Both the position numbers and the translations under genes were made by a program. DNA of 64,000 bases from Chryseobacterium koreense CCUG 49689 (GTDB lineage Bacteria; Bacteroidota; Bacteroidia; Flavobacteriales; Weeksellaceae): positions 248,001 through 312,000 of the forward strand of contig NZ_LFNG01000006.1 of the NCBI RefSeq assembly GCF_001045435.1, given 5' to 3'. A model generated the notes under the pieces. It was not told where the DNA came from and made no database searches. It worked only from the letters and a program-made list of their open reading frames with translations. Shown here in pieces: positions 1 through 9,363 of this stretch (positions are counted from its first letter, which is position 1; each line of letters begins with the position of its first letter).

Positions 1-1108
1 TTTTGATGGTGGAAAGCACTACCGGCTCTGCTTTTACCCCCACACTTCTTAAAAGCATGGTCAACAGAAGATTTATTTCTGCAGAATTTCCCACTTTGGT
101 GCTGATCAGATTACGAATGCCTTTATCGGTCACCACATTATCTTCCTTGTTCCAGGTATAGTTTTGCTGCACATATCTCAGAACTTGCCTAGCTTTCTCC
201 AAATTCGACGGTAAATCATTGATGGCTGCAGGCAAAAGACCTTTTACCAGATGATCCTTACTCAATTGCCCACCAAAATCGTCATGATCATAGAGCCGTT
301 TTCTAATATCTTTCCAGCTTATGGCCAAAGATTTCAATACCCCGTTATTCATTACCGAATTGATTTCCGCCTTCACTCCGGTTTTATAATTATCGTTGTT
401 TTGAACATATTTTTCATCCTTAAATGCGGGAATATCATCATAACCAAACCTATAAGTAAAGTAGGGACTTCCATACATGTTGGCTTCCTCCACCAGTCTG
501 TGCTGAGGAGATACATCGCCTTTGTAATTGATGGTGTAGCCGAAAGGTTTCGGGGTATCAAGCACAAATTCCACATAGCGAACTGGGATTTTGTCCTCAA
601 TTAAAACCCGCGGTGTGGAGCCCATAAAAGGAGTATAAACCGAATAACTACATTCCACCACCGAACCGTCTTTCACGCCCGAAAATGCAAATTTGGTGAC
701 CTTGTAATTTTTATCCTCGGTAGAATTGTATTTTTCATTCCGTTCCACTTTGGTCGTCACCTTTTTGCCGTTCTCGAAATTGTAGGTGTTTGCCTTTAGG
801 TTGCTCAAAGTCTCATAAAGTCCTTTCCCGTCGTCATAAAGCGTTATTTTCTGGTCCAGATATTCGGAGGCGTTGTTCTTGTTATAGATTTTCACCCGGT
901 CCACCACATTTTTTGTCAAAAAGCCATTATAATCTATCAAAAAGTGGATGGAGCGATACAGCACTTCCGCAGGAGCATCTGGATATTTCTCAGATTTTTC
1001 ACTTTTTAAATCTTCATCGGAAAGTTTAGGGATATTCAGGAATTTGTGCTGGGACAAAAGGATTCCATTCAAAAGAATTGGAATAATGAGGATAAATTTC
1101 TTGATCAT
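1..1108 (-). CDS. DUF3857 family exported protein, degenerate transglutaminase (partial)
   Basis: Only the first 369 codons are in the window; the gene runs off the left edge. A hydrophobic signal peptide (about residues 1-19) is followed by a DUF3857-type beta-rich domain and, close to the edge, the start of a transglutaminase-like fold. Where the catalytic Cys should stand (compare C324 in the gene at 1105-2991) this protein reads GNSAEINLL, so the nucleophile seems lost. That points to a non-catalytic envelope protein, but the role is unknown. The ATG overlaps the stop codon of the upstream gene in an ATGA arrangement, so the two are probably translationally coupled and made together. Confidence 0.8.
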   Translation of the reverse strand, partial: MIKKFILIIPILLNGILLSQHKFLNIPKLSDEDLKSEKSEKYPDAPAEVLYRSIHFLIDYNGFLTKNVVDRVKIYNKNNASEYLDQKITLYDDGKGLYETLSNLKANTYNFENGKKVTTKVERNEKYNSTEDKNYKVTKFAFSGVKDGSVVECSYSVYTPFMGSTPRVLIEDKIPVRYVEFVLDTPKPFGYTINYKGDVSPQHRLVEEANMYGSPYFTYRFGYDDIPAFKDEKYVQNNDNYKTGVKAEINSVMNNGVLKSLAISWKDIRKRLYDHDDFGGQLSKDHLVKGLLPAAINDLPSNLEKARQVLRYVQQNYTWNKEDNVVTDKGIRNLISTKVGNSAEINLLLTMLLRSVGVKAEPVVLSTIK

Positions 1109-2991
1109 AGCTTTGTTATTAAGACTTTAGCATTGTCATTTCCGGCGGTTTTTTTTCGGAAAGCGACGTATTCTTTATATTTTTCTTTGGGATAATTTCC
1201 TTTTTTTATCGTTAAAATCCGGCGCACCATCAATTTGTTGTCTTTTAAATCAAAATGGATGGAGTAAGAACCAAATTCTGAGCTCAATTCTGAGGATTTA
1301 GGTATTTCCGTCAGTTTATAGCCTGCAGGAATCTCAAATTCAATGGCGTAATCATCCTGGAACGGAAATGAGATTTCCAGCGGCAGCTTTCGCTCTTCAG
1401 TGGCAGAAAACATGGTTGCCTCATAAAAAGGTACTGCCTGGAAAAACAAGTCGTTTCCTATCTTTTTCGAAAATCCGTTCACCTCCATGTTCAGGTCATA
1501 GGTGATGGCCCCATAATCTTTATCGTTTTTCAGGTTTTCGATTTTGAGGCTTGAAAATTTGAGGTGATAATGTCGATTTTTCATAACTTCCTGCACCTCA
1601 TCATTTTTAAGGCTGAACAACCTTAAGTTTTGATCATATTGACCACCGGTAAATTCCATGTTGGCTTGAGAATTAAAACCTCCATCTTCTTTCAAAATAA
1701 TTTTTGCGGTGAGTTTTTCTTTGCTTTGTTCCGGACGGTAAACCGGCGTATCTATGATTTTGATTCCATTTTCATTCACACCGAGCACATTTCTATTGTA
1801 AGAGGAATAAGTCAGGTGATTAAATGCTACTTTTTGCGAAGTGTTTTCTAGCCAGATCTCTCCCTCTTCGGTCGGAACCATCAAAACCACATGGTTCCCG
1901 GAAAGCTTTGGGAAATCACGGTCAAAACTCCTCACAGAATCATCGCTGTAAATCACGGCGTAATAAGAAGGAATTCCCGCAGCGTTGAGCAGGGTGCGCA
2001 TGTAGTTTGTCAAAGCCTTACAGTCTCCATAACCTTTTTTGCTCACCTCCGAAGCCGGCATCGGCTGCCAACCGCCAATTCCCATGGAAATCAGCACGTA
2101 GCGTGTTTTGTCTTGCATGTACCGGTAAATGGTCTTTACTTTATCCGCGGTGGATCCCTGCAGATTCAGTGCCGAAATTTCCGCCGAAATTTCAGGAGTT
2201 ATCTTTGAAACGGGATTGATGAGTTGGTGGTAATACCACTTCCCAAAGGAATTCCAATCGCTGAGATCCCCCTGTTTCCCTTCCAAAGTAAACTTTTCGG
2301 GCGAAAACTCAATCCTTGGAACCAAATAATCAATGGTGGGCGCAAGTTCTTCTGCTTTAAGGGCCGGAACATTTTCGTAGGAATAAGTTGAAGTATTACC
2401 ATTCTGGGAAGTTTTCAGGATTGCCAAAGGGGTTTCGGTGATCTTTGTCCTGACATTTATTCCCGAATTATTGGTCAGAGTCATCTCACTTTTTTGCAAT
2501 GCAATGTCAAAGGAATTATAGGGTGCAAACCTGCTGATGTATACAGTATTTGAAGTATTGGTTTCATAGGAGTATTTCACAGTGTACGGATATTTCGTGG
2601 AAACCGGCTTTAAATAAAGCACTCGATCGTCCACATAAAGCGGGGAATCGCTTCCGTTGCTGACATCCGTGAAATCTCTTTTGCTAAAGGATTTAATGGT
2701 TTTTCCCTGGGCATCCAGGATCTCCACCTTGATGTCGCTTACTCTGGTCGTGGGATTGTAATGGATGACCACGTAGGCAAAATCGTCACCGCCCTCGTTC
2801 ATGATGGTTGTAGATCGGGAACTTTTGATGGTCAGGTTATCGATAGACTTCAACACATAATCTTCACGATTCTCGCGAATTACCGCCTTGGCGTTTTCCT
2901 TGAGGTTTTCAGGAATATTGGCAACATTTAAATCTTGTGAAAAAATGGCGAAAGGCAGCAAAAGCAGTAACAATCTGGAGAGTTTATTCAT
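1105..2991 (-). CDS. DUF3857/transglutaminase-like exported protein
   Basis: This 628-residue protein has a signal peptide (about residues 1-18, ending before FSQ), a DUF3857 domain over the first 240 residues, a transglutaminase-like core around residues 260-400 and a DUF3858-like beta C-terminus. The core keeps a plausible catalytic set: C324 in YGDCKAL, H367 in GNHVV and an acidic E382 in WLENTS instead of the more usual Asp. Members of this family are periplasmic or surface proteins of Bacteroidota with no firmly established substrate. It is the first gene of a two-gene unit with its paralogue at 1-1108, which has lost the Cys. Possible roles are peptide processing or a structural use of the fold. 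Confidence 0.85.
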   Translation of the reverse strand: MNKLSRLLLLLLPFAIFSQDLNVANIPENLKENAKAVIRENREDYVLKSIDNLTIKSSRSTTIMNEGGDDFAYVVIHYNPTTRVSDIKVEILDAQGKTIKSFSKRDFTDVSNGSDSPLYVDDRVLYLKPVSTKYPYTVKYSYETNTSNTVYISRFAPYNSFDIALQKSEMTLTNNSGINVRTKITETPLAILKTSQNGNTSTYSYENVPALKAEELAPTIDYLVPRIEFSPEKFTLEGKQGDLSDWNSFGKWYYHQLINPVSKITPEISAEISALNLQGSTADKVKTIYRYMQDKTRYVLISMGIGGWQPMPASEVSKKGYGDCKALTNYMRTLLNAAGIPSYYAVIYSDDSVRSFDRDFPKLSGNHVVLMVPTEEGEIWLENTSQKVAFNHLTYSSYNRNVLGVNENGIKIIDTPVYRPEQSKEKLTAKIILKEDGGFNSQANMEFTGGQYDQNLRLFSLKNDEVQEVMKNRHYHLKFSSLKIENLKNDKDYGAITYDLNMEVNGFSKKIGNDLFFQAVPFYEATMFSATEERKLPLEISFPFQDDYAIEFEIPAGYKLTEIPKSSELSSEFGSYSIHFDLKDNKLMVRRILTIKKGNYPKEKYKEYVAFRKKTAGNDNAKVLITKL

Positions 2992-3060
2992 AAGTTTTAG
3001 TGGTGATTACCACTCAATTGGATGTTGACTCAAATATACAATTATTTCGGAATGTGAAAT

Positions 3061-3089
3061 AAAAAAAAGCGGAGAAATTAATCCCCGCT
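3061..3089 (-). terminator. Rho-independent terminator of the Spy-like gene
   Basis: On the minus strand an 8-bp stem (AGCGGGGA with TCTCCGCT, one G-U pair) with a 6-nt loop is followed by a run of eight T. It lies 30 nt beyond the stop of the gene at 3119-3529. Confidence 0.85.
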
Positions 3090-3118
3090 CCCACTTAAAA
3101 ATAAAATTATGAACTTGT

Positions 3119-3529
3119 TCAGTTATTTTGCATTTTTTTCATCTTCATTTCTTTCATCTTCATTCCTCTATTCTGCATTTGTTCTTTTTTTTGTGCCTCC
3201 CACTTTTGGAACTGTTCCGGCGTAAGAATTTGTTTCATTTCCGCCATGTGCTGCTCTCTTTTAGCTCTCCATGCTTCCATTCTTGCTTTTCTTTCTGCCT
3301 GCATAGCTGGAGCCTGTTCTTTTCTTTCCGCCATTCTTTTGTCCTGCAAGGCTTTGATCTGGTTTACCTGCGCATCAGTGAGGTTCAGGTCAGTTTGCAT
3401 TTTTTTTAGATTTTCTGCTCTTTTTTGCTCCATTTGAGCAGGATCTTTCTGCATCATTCCACCGTTTTGCTGTGCCATTGCGAATACTCCTACTGTGAGG
3501 AAAGCCGCGGTTAAAACAATTTTTTTCAT
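3119..3529 (-). CDS. Spy/CpxP-like periplasmic protein (LTxxQ family)
   Basis: This 136-residue protein has a cleavable signal peptide (residues 1-19, ending AMAQ) and a mature part that is almost wholly charged alpha helix, rich in Lys, Glu, Met and Gln. Two LTxxQ-like motifs are visible, LNLTDAQ (about residues 48-54) and LTPEQF (about residue 102), as in Spy and CpxP. Spy-type proteins are ATP-independent periplasmic chaperones, and CpxP-type ones modulate envelope stress signalling; which role applies here cannot be told. The C-terminus is a Met/Lys-rich tail that might bind metal, which is a guess. It is a single gene with its own terminator. Confidence 0.7.
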   Translation of the reverse strand: MKKIVLTAAFLTVGVFAMAQQNGGMMQKDPAQMEQKRAENLKKMQTDLNLTDAQVNQIKALQDKRMAERKEQAPAMQAERKARMEAWRAKREQHMAEMKQILTPEQFQKWEAQKKEQMQNRGMKMKEMKMKKMQNN

Positions 3530-3625
3530 TTCGTAATAATTTTGTTAGTATTGTTATTTGGCTTTTTGATTGCTAGAATGATAATTGGTTAAACAGTTTA
3601 TTCATAAATTTTTGTTAAAAATGAA

Positions 3626-4606
3626 TTAACCGTAATTTTCCACCAGTTTTTTTACTATTTCGGCGGTCTCATCCGGAAAGTTGACCTTGATAACATCCTC
3701 ATTTTGCACCCAATGTTTCAATTTGTCATCAAATTCATTTTCCTTCCAGATGACGGGCACACCCAAATTTTCAAGTCCCAACGCGTTACATTGCTGTTCA
3801 TATTGATTTTTCATGGGGACGGCGAGCACTTTCTTTTTCAGGAAGAGTGCTTCGGCAGGACCTTCAAACCCTCCTCCGGTGAGCAATCCGGAACATTCGG
3901 CTAAAGATTTTTGAAACTTTTCATTACTGATGGGGAAAATTTCTGCATTAAACTTTTGATAATGTTCGCCGCTATGTTTTGAGAAAATCTCCCATTTAGA
4001 ATTGGGAATATCTTTTACTTTGCTTAAAATAAATTCATCGCAATAAGCGGGAAGATAAACCGTGTAATGACCCAGATTACCGGTCTTCAGGTTTCTGATT
4101 TCACTTCTGATGATCGGAGTATGGATGAACTCATCATATCTCTCAAAGTGGAACGCGACATGTTTTTTTACGGGAGCATAATGATCCATGATGATCTTGC
4201 CCCAGTGAAAACCTTTGATCTGCGGGGTTTTCGGTGAAAGATAAGCCGACTGGTGACTCATTGCCACAGATTTTTTTCCTTTCAGTTTACAAGACCACGC
4301 GGTAACCGGTTCGAAATCGTTGATAATCAAATCATAATCATGTACCGGAAGTTTTTTCAAATCCTTCAGAAACTGAATAGAATCAAATCTTCGCCAGGTT
4401 TCCTTGAAATCCACGCCGCCATCTTTGCCAAAGACAAAACCAAAACCTTGGAACCTGAACTTCACCTCATCTTCCAAACCAACTTCAGCCTGAGTTCCGC
4501 TTATAAGCAAATCCAGTTCACCATAATTCTTAAGGTGCGGAATAATTTCTCGCGCGCGGCTCACATGACCGTTGCCGGTTCCCTGGATGGAATACAAAAT
4601 CTTCAT
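3626..4606 (-). CDS. Glycosyltransferase, MJ1255/GT-B type
   Basis: This protein of about 326 residues opens with MKILYSIQGTGNGHVSRA, the N-terminal nucleotide-sugar transferase signature of the MJ1255-like family: a glycine-rich loop with a following His, as in UDP-glycosyltransferases of GT-B fold. A second glycine-rich stretch, LLTGGGFEGPAEAL (about residue 240), matches the donor-binding site in the C-terminal domain, followed by the conserved KYEQQxNA-like segment. It is cytoplasmic with no membrane segment. I start it at the ATG at 4606; an in-frame GTG one codon upstream is less likely. Donor and acceptor sugars are unknown. It stands alone between two exported-protein genes. Confidence 0.75.
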   Translation of the reverse strand: MKILYSIQGTGNGHVSRAREIIPHLKNYGELDLLISGTQAEVGLEDEVKFRFQGFGFVFGKDGGVDFKETWRRFDSIQFLKDLKKLPVHDYDLIINDFEPVTAWSCKLKGKKSVAMSHQSAYLSPKTPQIKGFHWGKIIMDHYAPVKKHVAFHFERYDEFIHTPIIRSEIRNLKTGNLGHYTVYLPAYCDEFILSKVKDIPNSKWEIFSKHSGEHYQKFNAEIFPISNEKFQKSLAECSGLLTGGGFEGPAEALFLKKKVLAVPMKNQYEQQCNALGLENLGVPVIWKENEFDDKLKHWVQNEDVIKVNFPDETAEIVKKLVENYG

Positions 4607-4673
4607 CACACAAAACTATAATTAAAATGCGGCCATCAAAACATTTCATTAAAAGTTAATGATAATTTAAAAT

Positions 4674-4704
4674 AAAAAAGGACGAACATCTCTGTTCCTC
4701 CTTT
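4674..4704 (-). terminator. Rho-independent terminator
   Basis: Minus-strand hairpin AAAGGAGGAAC/GTTCGTCCTTT (one mismatch) with loop AGAGAT and a T tract, just after the stop of the exported protein gene at 4717-5223. Confidence 0.8.
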
Positions 4705-4716
4705 TATTTGGATTTG

Positions 4717-5223
4717 TTAATCCCGGTCTTTGTTTGACTTATTTTTTCTAATCCACCGGTAACTTCCATCCTTGTCATTTTTTCTTTTTTTATATTCTTT
4801 CATTTTATTGGAATTTTCGCCCTGGTCATTTTGGGATTTGTATTTTTTGTACTTGCTGTTTTGGTATTTTTTGTAGTTGTTTTTGTTTCTGTTATACACC
4901 GCAACTGGATTTTGACCTTTGTAGTATTTATTTTTGAATTTCATATACTTGTCTTTCCCCATGATTTCTTCCATTTTGGAATATCGGTCTGTTCTCCATC
5001 TCACAGGATTATTTCCATAAACTCTGTTCCAGGAATCGTAATTCGGGTATTGGCTGTTCAGCGACAATAATTGATTTTGCTGAGTTTGCGACAGAGCGAG
5101 TGAAGTGATCACATCTGTCCAATCTACGGCATTGATACTTCGTTGATAATCATTGTAATAATCTGACTGTGAATATCCAAAGATAAAAACGCCAAGGCTG
5201 AGTGTCATCAATAATTTTTTCAT
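4717..5223 (-). CDS. Exported Lys/Asn/Tyr-rich protein, unknown function
   Basis: I do not recognise this 168-residue protein as a named family. It has a signal peptide (about residues 1-18), then a folded segment of about 90 residues, then a very basic, low-complexity tail rich in Lys, Asn and Tyr. The folded segment (about residues 22-112) lines up with residues 68-165 of the protein at 5354-6274: both have YYNDY-RSIN near the start, a W about seven residues later, a long helix, a W-x5-P-x-RW motif and a YY(K/G)G segment. The two neighbours are therefore paralogues that differ in their tails. The basic tail could bind DNA, polysaccharide or acidic surfaces; this is inference only. Confidence 0.75.
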   Translation of the reverse strand: MKKLLMTLSLGVFIFGYSQSDYYNDYQRSINAVDWTDVITSLALSQTQQNQLLSLNSQYPNYDSWNRVYGNNPVRWRTDRYSKMEEIMGKDKYMKFKNKYYKGQNPVAVYNRNKNNYKKYQNSKYKKYKSQNDQGENSNKMKEYKKRKNDKDGSYRWIRKNKSNKDRD

Positions 5224-5290
5224 TTCTAATAATTGTTTTGGTTGTTTGGATCAAGTTTCCATTTCTGTGCCAAAATAATTTCTAGCCTCA

Positions 5291-5322
5291 GAGAAAGGGC
5301 AGTCCCATTTCTGAAACTGCCC
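5291..5322 (-). terminator. Rho-independent terminator
   Basis: Minus-strand stem GGGCAGT/ACTGCCC with a 12-nt loop and a weak T-rich tail (TTTCTC), downstream of the gene at 5354-6274. Confidence 0.6.
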
Positions 5323-5353
5323 TCCATCATTACTAACATTAAAAAAACTAAAA

Positions 5354-6274
5354 TTATCGCGATGTCAATCGAATTCCGGAGTTTCCACCGGAATTTCGTG
5401 GAGTCCTGAATCCGGCGCCGTCATTGCTCCTAAAATTAGAACTGCTCTCTATTTTTCTTTCTGGCGTGGCATTTCTGATGGAACTTTCTTTTGTTCCCAC
5501 ATCATTTCTGAAACCGCCGCTTCTGGTCCCTGTATCAATTCTTGGCTGCGAACCTTCATTAGACCTGAAACCTCCGTTTCCTGCATCATTTCTGAATCCT
5601 CCATTCTGGTTTCCGGCGCTCGGTGTGTTGCCAATTCTTGGGGAATTGCTATTTCTTATTCCGTTGATCGAACCCCAATTTTGTCTCGGGTTGCTTGCAT
5701 GATAACTGTCCCGATCTAATCGATATACATTGATGTTGATATTCCGGTATCTGGGAACCACATAAATATTTCTGGCATAATGTCTCGTCCTGTATTTCTG
5801 GTAATAAACCACCGGACTGTAACCGCCATAATATATATTTTGAAATACCACGAAAATCCTAGGGCCTAAAATTCTTTCCAAAGCATAGAATCGGTCATAG
5901 TACCATCGGTCAGGATTGTATCTGTAATACTGGTCCCAAACGGCAAAAGACGGGAACATTTGGTTCAGGTGGATGATTTCTCGGATTTGCCACGGCGCCA
6001 ATCGATAGGTTGCGAAAAACCTGTTCCAATTGACGTCATTGATACTTCTTAAATAGTCATTATAATAGGCTTCATAGTAAGAAGGGGTATAATAATCTGA
6101 GGGGTACTGATAATAATAATCGTCCGGGAAATAGTATTGATCCTCTTCATCACCGTAATAGCCATAATTTTGGCTGCCGTTTCCCCAGCTGTTGTTTGGA
6201 TAGGAGTCCGGATAATTCTGCGCAGAGATCAATGTCGCAAACAACACTGAAAGTCCAAGTAGTATTTTTTTCAT
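5354..6274 (-). CDS. Exported Tyr-rich protein with GGFRN-type repeats, unknown function
   Basis: This 306-residue exported protein has a signal peptide (residues 1-18, ending SAQ) and three parts. Residues about 19-68 are extremely rich in Tyr, Asp, Ser and Pro. Residues about 68-165 form the module shared with the upstream neighbour at 4717-5223. The rest is Gly/Asn/Arg/Ser-rich with repeats of GGFRND or similar (four to six variants) ending in RLTSR. No catalytic motif is seen. Low-complexity Tyr and Gly-Asn-Arg tails are common in envelope or matrix proteins of Bacteroidota. Each of the two paralogues has its own terminator, so they are probably transcribed separately. Confidence 0.75.
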   Translation of the reverse strand: MKKILLGLSVLFATLISAQNYPDSYPNNSWGNGSQNYGYYGDEEDQYYFPDDYYYQYPSDYYTPSYYEAYYNDYLRSINDVNWNRFFATYRLAPWQIREIIHLNQMFPSFAVWDQYYRYNPDRWYYDRFYALERILGPRIFVVFQNIYYGGYSPVVYYQKYRTRHYARNIYVVPRYRNININVYRLDRDSYHASNPRQNWGSINGIRNSNSPRIGNTPSAGNQNGGFRNDAGNGGFRSNEGSQPRIDTGTRSGGFRNDVGTKESSIRNATPERKIESSSNFRSNDGAGFRTPRNSGGNSGIRLTSR

Positions 6275-6400
6275 AGTATTAAAGTCTCTTTTAAATATTC
6301 ACCTTTCAATATTAGAAAAGCATGCCAAATAATTTCCCTCAAATCCCCCATGAAGTCCTTTTATTAAAGAATTCACGAGAATTTTTTAGTTGTTTGATTT

Positions 6401-6440
6401 AAAAAGAAAAAGGAAGTTAAAACCAAAGTTTCAACTTCCC
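6401..6440 (-). terminator. Rho-independent terminator of the glucanotransferase gene
   Basis: Minus-strand stem GGAAGTT/AACTTCC, extended by GAAAC/GTTTT inside the loop, followed by a T-rich run (TTTTTCTTTTT). It lies about 110 nt past the stop at 6551. Confidence 0.75.
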
Positions 6441-6550
6441 TGAAAAATAATATATGACACTGATAATCAGAAGATAAAATATTTTTAACTCCAACCAATT
6501 TTCATCAAAATATTTGAATAAATTTTAAAAATAATTTTGTTTACAAATAT

Positions 6551-9208
6551 CTAAATCCGGTTGGACTCCACAATCCAGGAAGAAATCTTGCTGTTGAAAT
6601 CATCCTGTTTCACCAAATCTTCCAAATTCAAATGCATCCTGTATCGCCAGTAATGTGGAAAAACTGCCGGTTCATTGATCCTCTCGTTTTGCATTTCCGG
6701 ATTGGCCAAATGCGAATCTGTAGCAAAATATTCCTGGATCGGAAAAACTGCGAGCATGGCCTCATTGTACAGGTGCTGCTTCATGATCATTTCCGCCAAC
6801 TCTGGCTCCAGATTCCAAGGTGCGGTTCCGTACTGCCCCAATTGCTGGTTGAAATATTTCTGGGTCAAAGTACGGTCTTCATGCCACCACTGACGAAGCG
6901 TGGAACTATCATGCGAACTTGCAGTTACCACATTCATATAGCCGGAATTTTTAGGATTGTACCACGGACTATTATCAGAAGGCATTCTTTGAACCTTCAA
7001 CGCGGTAATTCCCAACCGCTCCATCACCTGGGGAACACAATTCGGAACCAGACCCAAATCCTCGCCACAAATCAGCATATCGGTTGAATTTAGAATGACG
7101 GGAAGTTTTTCCATGGCGCTTTGGTACCACAATCCATCCTGTCTTTTGAAAAAATAGTCGAGGTATAAATCATAAATGGCCTGTTTTTCCGCATCGCTCA
7201 GAAATTTGTAGGAATCGGTCTTGTCAATGTTGAACCTTGGGTGATACACCGCTTCCCCATTTTCTTTATCCTCCTGCAGGAACAGCACATTCGCACAGAG
7301 CGAAATCAGTTTTTCTTCTGCCCATGGATGCGGATTTTCCTCGAAATAATCTTTAAGTTTTCTTTGGGTATCAAATTCTTCTTTCAAGGTGTACGTTCCA
7401 TCACAGTGGTTATACATAAATTCATTATGAATTGCTTCCCTTTCCTCACCGAAATAATCCCAAAGAACCTCATCATTGATAAACGGTTTGCAATACCTCT
7501 CGAAATTGAAGGGAATATTTCTGGCATGAAACTCCTCCATTCTCACCGGAACTGCCGGATAAAAATATCCCAAGATTCCCTGAGTAGCGCTCATCGGCAT
7601 TCTCCAAATCCTGAAAAATCCTAAGATATGATCGATTCTCATCGCGTCGAAATACTGCTCCAGTGCTTTGAATCGGTTTTTCCACCATTGGTAGCCGTTT
7701 TCTTTCATCGCTTCCCAATTATAGGTCGGGAATTCCCAATTCTGTCCCAATTCCGTAAACTGATCCGGTGGTGCTCCCGCCTGAAAATCCATGCCGAATA
7801 ATTCAGGTTCCGTCCATGCTTCCACGGAATATCTGTAAATCCCTATCGGCAAATCTCCCTTCAGGGAAATTCCCAAACTGTGGCTGTAATCCACTGCATC
7901 TTTCAATTGGAGATGAAGCTGATACTGAACCCAGGAATGAAGCATCGCTTCCTCATAATCTTTGCTTTTCGGACTGAAAAAAACGGCTATTTTACCGGCG
8001 ATATATTTTTTGTGCGTTTTCCAATTACTGAAATTCGGTGTTTTGTATTTGTCTCTTTGCACGCAAAAAGCAGCGTATGGAAGCAGCCAACCTTCATGAT
8101 CCTTGATGAATTTTTTAAAGTTTCGATCTTTTAGGATTTCATCTTTCGATTCCTCAAAAACAGCTTTTATATATTTCCATTTTCCTGAAATCATCAGCTC
8201 GTAATCAATGAGATCCAAAGCATTCAGTTCGGACTTTTTGGTTTTAAATTCTTCAACTAAATTTTTCGGTAATGAATATTCCAGATTTTCAACGGAGAGG
8301 TATTGAGGATGAAGCGCATAAACTGAAATCGCTGCATAAGGATAGGAATCGGTCCATGTGAAATTTGCAGTGGTATCATTAATCGGCAAAATCTGAATGA
8401 GTGAAAGATTGGTTTTCTTCGCCCAATCTGCGAGGATTTTCAAATCCGAAAATTCACCAACGCCAAAACCATTTTCACTCCTCAACGCGAAAACAGGAAC
8501 CGCAACTCCGGCTGCGTGATACATTTCGTAAGACTTGAATTTAAAGAAATGGTCGGACTTGATTTGAAGGATGTTTTTTTCCGAATTAGCCAAAACGAAA
8601 CGGTTATTCCCGTATTCCAAATCGAAAACCTTTCCGGTATCAGTGTTCAGCAAACCGTATTTATACTGTATGATCTGATTTTGCGGCAATTCCACCGCAA
8701 CTTCCCAAACTCCGAAATCCGTTTGCGACATCGCTACTGAATTCAGCCACTCCCAATTTTCCAAAGCTTCGCAATTTCCCAGAAGAACCACCCTCCAATT
8801 TGTTTTATAGATCGGTGCTTCCAGCCTGAAAAGATGAGTATGTTTCTTCAGCACTGCAGCTTTTTCCGGTTTGAAATTTTGCCAAATATTTTTAAGGATT
8901 TTATTATTCAAATAATTTTCCGGGAAATTTTTCAGATTCCAGTAATCATAAATGCTGAATTCATTGTAATTGTGGGGAAAATTGAGATAATGCAGCGAAA
9001 TCTCCTCGTCCAGGATATTTCCGCCATCGTCCGTCAATTGGTATTTATAGGAAATCGTTTTTGAAAAATAATCTACTTCCGCATTCCAGTTTCCGTTGTC
9101 TGTGTATTTCAGGAAATGGATTTTATCCTCTGTTCCTTCTTCCATCACCAAAACCTGCAATTTCTCGCCCATTTTGGTTTTGAAGTTGATGTTAAAATAA
9201 AGTTTCAT
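6551..9208 (-). CDS. malQ: 4-alpha-glucanotransferase, DPE2-like (CBM20-CBM20-GH77)
   Basis: This 885-residue protein transfers alpha-1,4-glucan chains (disproportionation) in maltose or glycogen metabolism in the cytoplasm. Two N-terminal starch-binding CBM20-like domains (about residues 1-100 and 115-220) precede a GH77 catalytic barrel. The GH77 signatures are visible: nucleophile Asp in MRIDHILGFFRIW, acid/base Glu in ICGEDLGLVP and the third acid in SSHDSSTLRQWW. An insertion of well over 100 residues separates the first two, as in plant DPE2 and its bacterial relatives. Tandem CBM20 plus this insertion distinguishes it from the 500-residue E. coli MalQ. No other glycogen gene is adjacent. 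The gene is monocistronic with its own terminator. Confidence 0.92.
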   Translation of the reverse strand: MKLYFNINFKTKMGEKLQVLVMEEGTEDKIHFLKYTDNGNWNAEVDYFSKTISYKYQLTDDGGNILDEEISLHYLNFPHNYNEFSIYDYWNLKNFPENYLNNKILKNIWQNFKPEKAAVLKKHTHLFRLEAPIYKTNWRVVLLGNCEALENWEWLNSVAMSQTDFGVWEVAVELPQNQIIQYKYGLLNTDTGKVFDLEYGNNRFVLANSEKNILQIKSDHFFKFKSYEMYHAAGVAVPVFALRSENGFGVGEFSDLKILADWAKKTNLSLIQILPINDTTANFTWTDSYPYAAISVYALHPQYLSVENLEYSLPKNLVEEFKTKKSELNALDLIDYELMISGKWKYIKAVFEESKDEILKDRNFKKFIKDHEGWLLPYAAFCVQRDKYKTPNFSNWKTHKKYIAGKIAVFFSPKSKDYEEAMLHSWVQYQLHLQLKDAVDYSHSLGISLKGDLPIGIYRYSVEAWTEPELFGMDFQAGAPPDQFTELGQNWEFPTYNWEAMKENGYQWWKNRFKALEQYFDAMRIDHILGFFRIWRMPMSATQGILGYFYPAVPVRMEEFHARNIPFNFERYCKPFINDEVLWDYFGEEREAIHNEFMYNHCDGTYTLKEEFDTQRKLKDYFEENPHPWAEEKLISLCANVLFLQEDKENGEAVYHPRFNIDKTDSYKFLSDAEKQAIYDLYLDYFFKRQDGLWYQSAMEKLPVILNSTDMLICGEDLGLVPNCVPQVMERLGITALKVQRMPSDNSPWYNPKNSGYMNVVTASSHDSSTLRQWWHEDRTLTQKYFNQQLGQYGTAPWNLEPELAEMIMKQHLYNEAMLAVFPIQEYFATDSHLANPEMQNERINEPAVFPHYWRYRMHLNLEDLVKQDDFNSKISSWIVESNRI

Positions 9209-9363
9209 CTCGAAAATTTAAACATGATGTTTTAAAGGTGCAAGTTACAAAAAAACAGCATCAATTTCTGAAAAAACCAACACATTTCCAATGCATTAAA
9301 CAAGGTCTATTATCTCATTTTCAGACAATTACAAACAGAGTTTCATAACACGCTTAAAAACAG

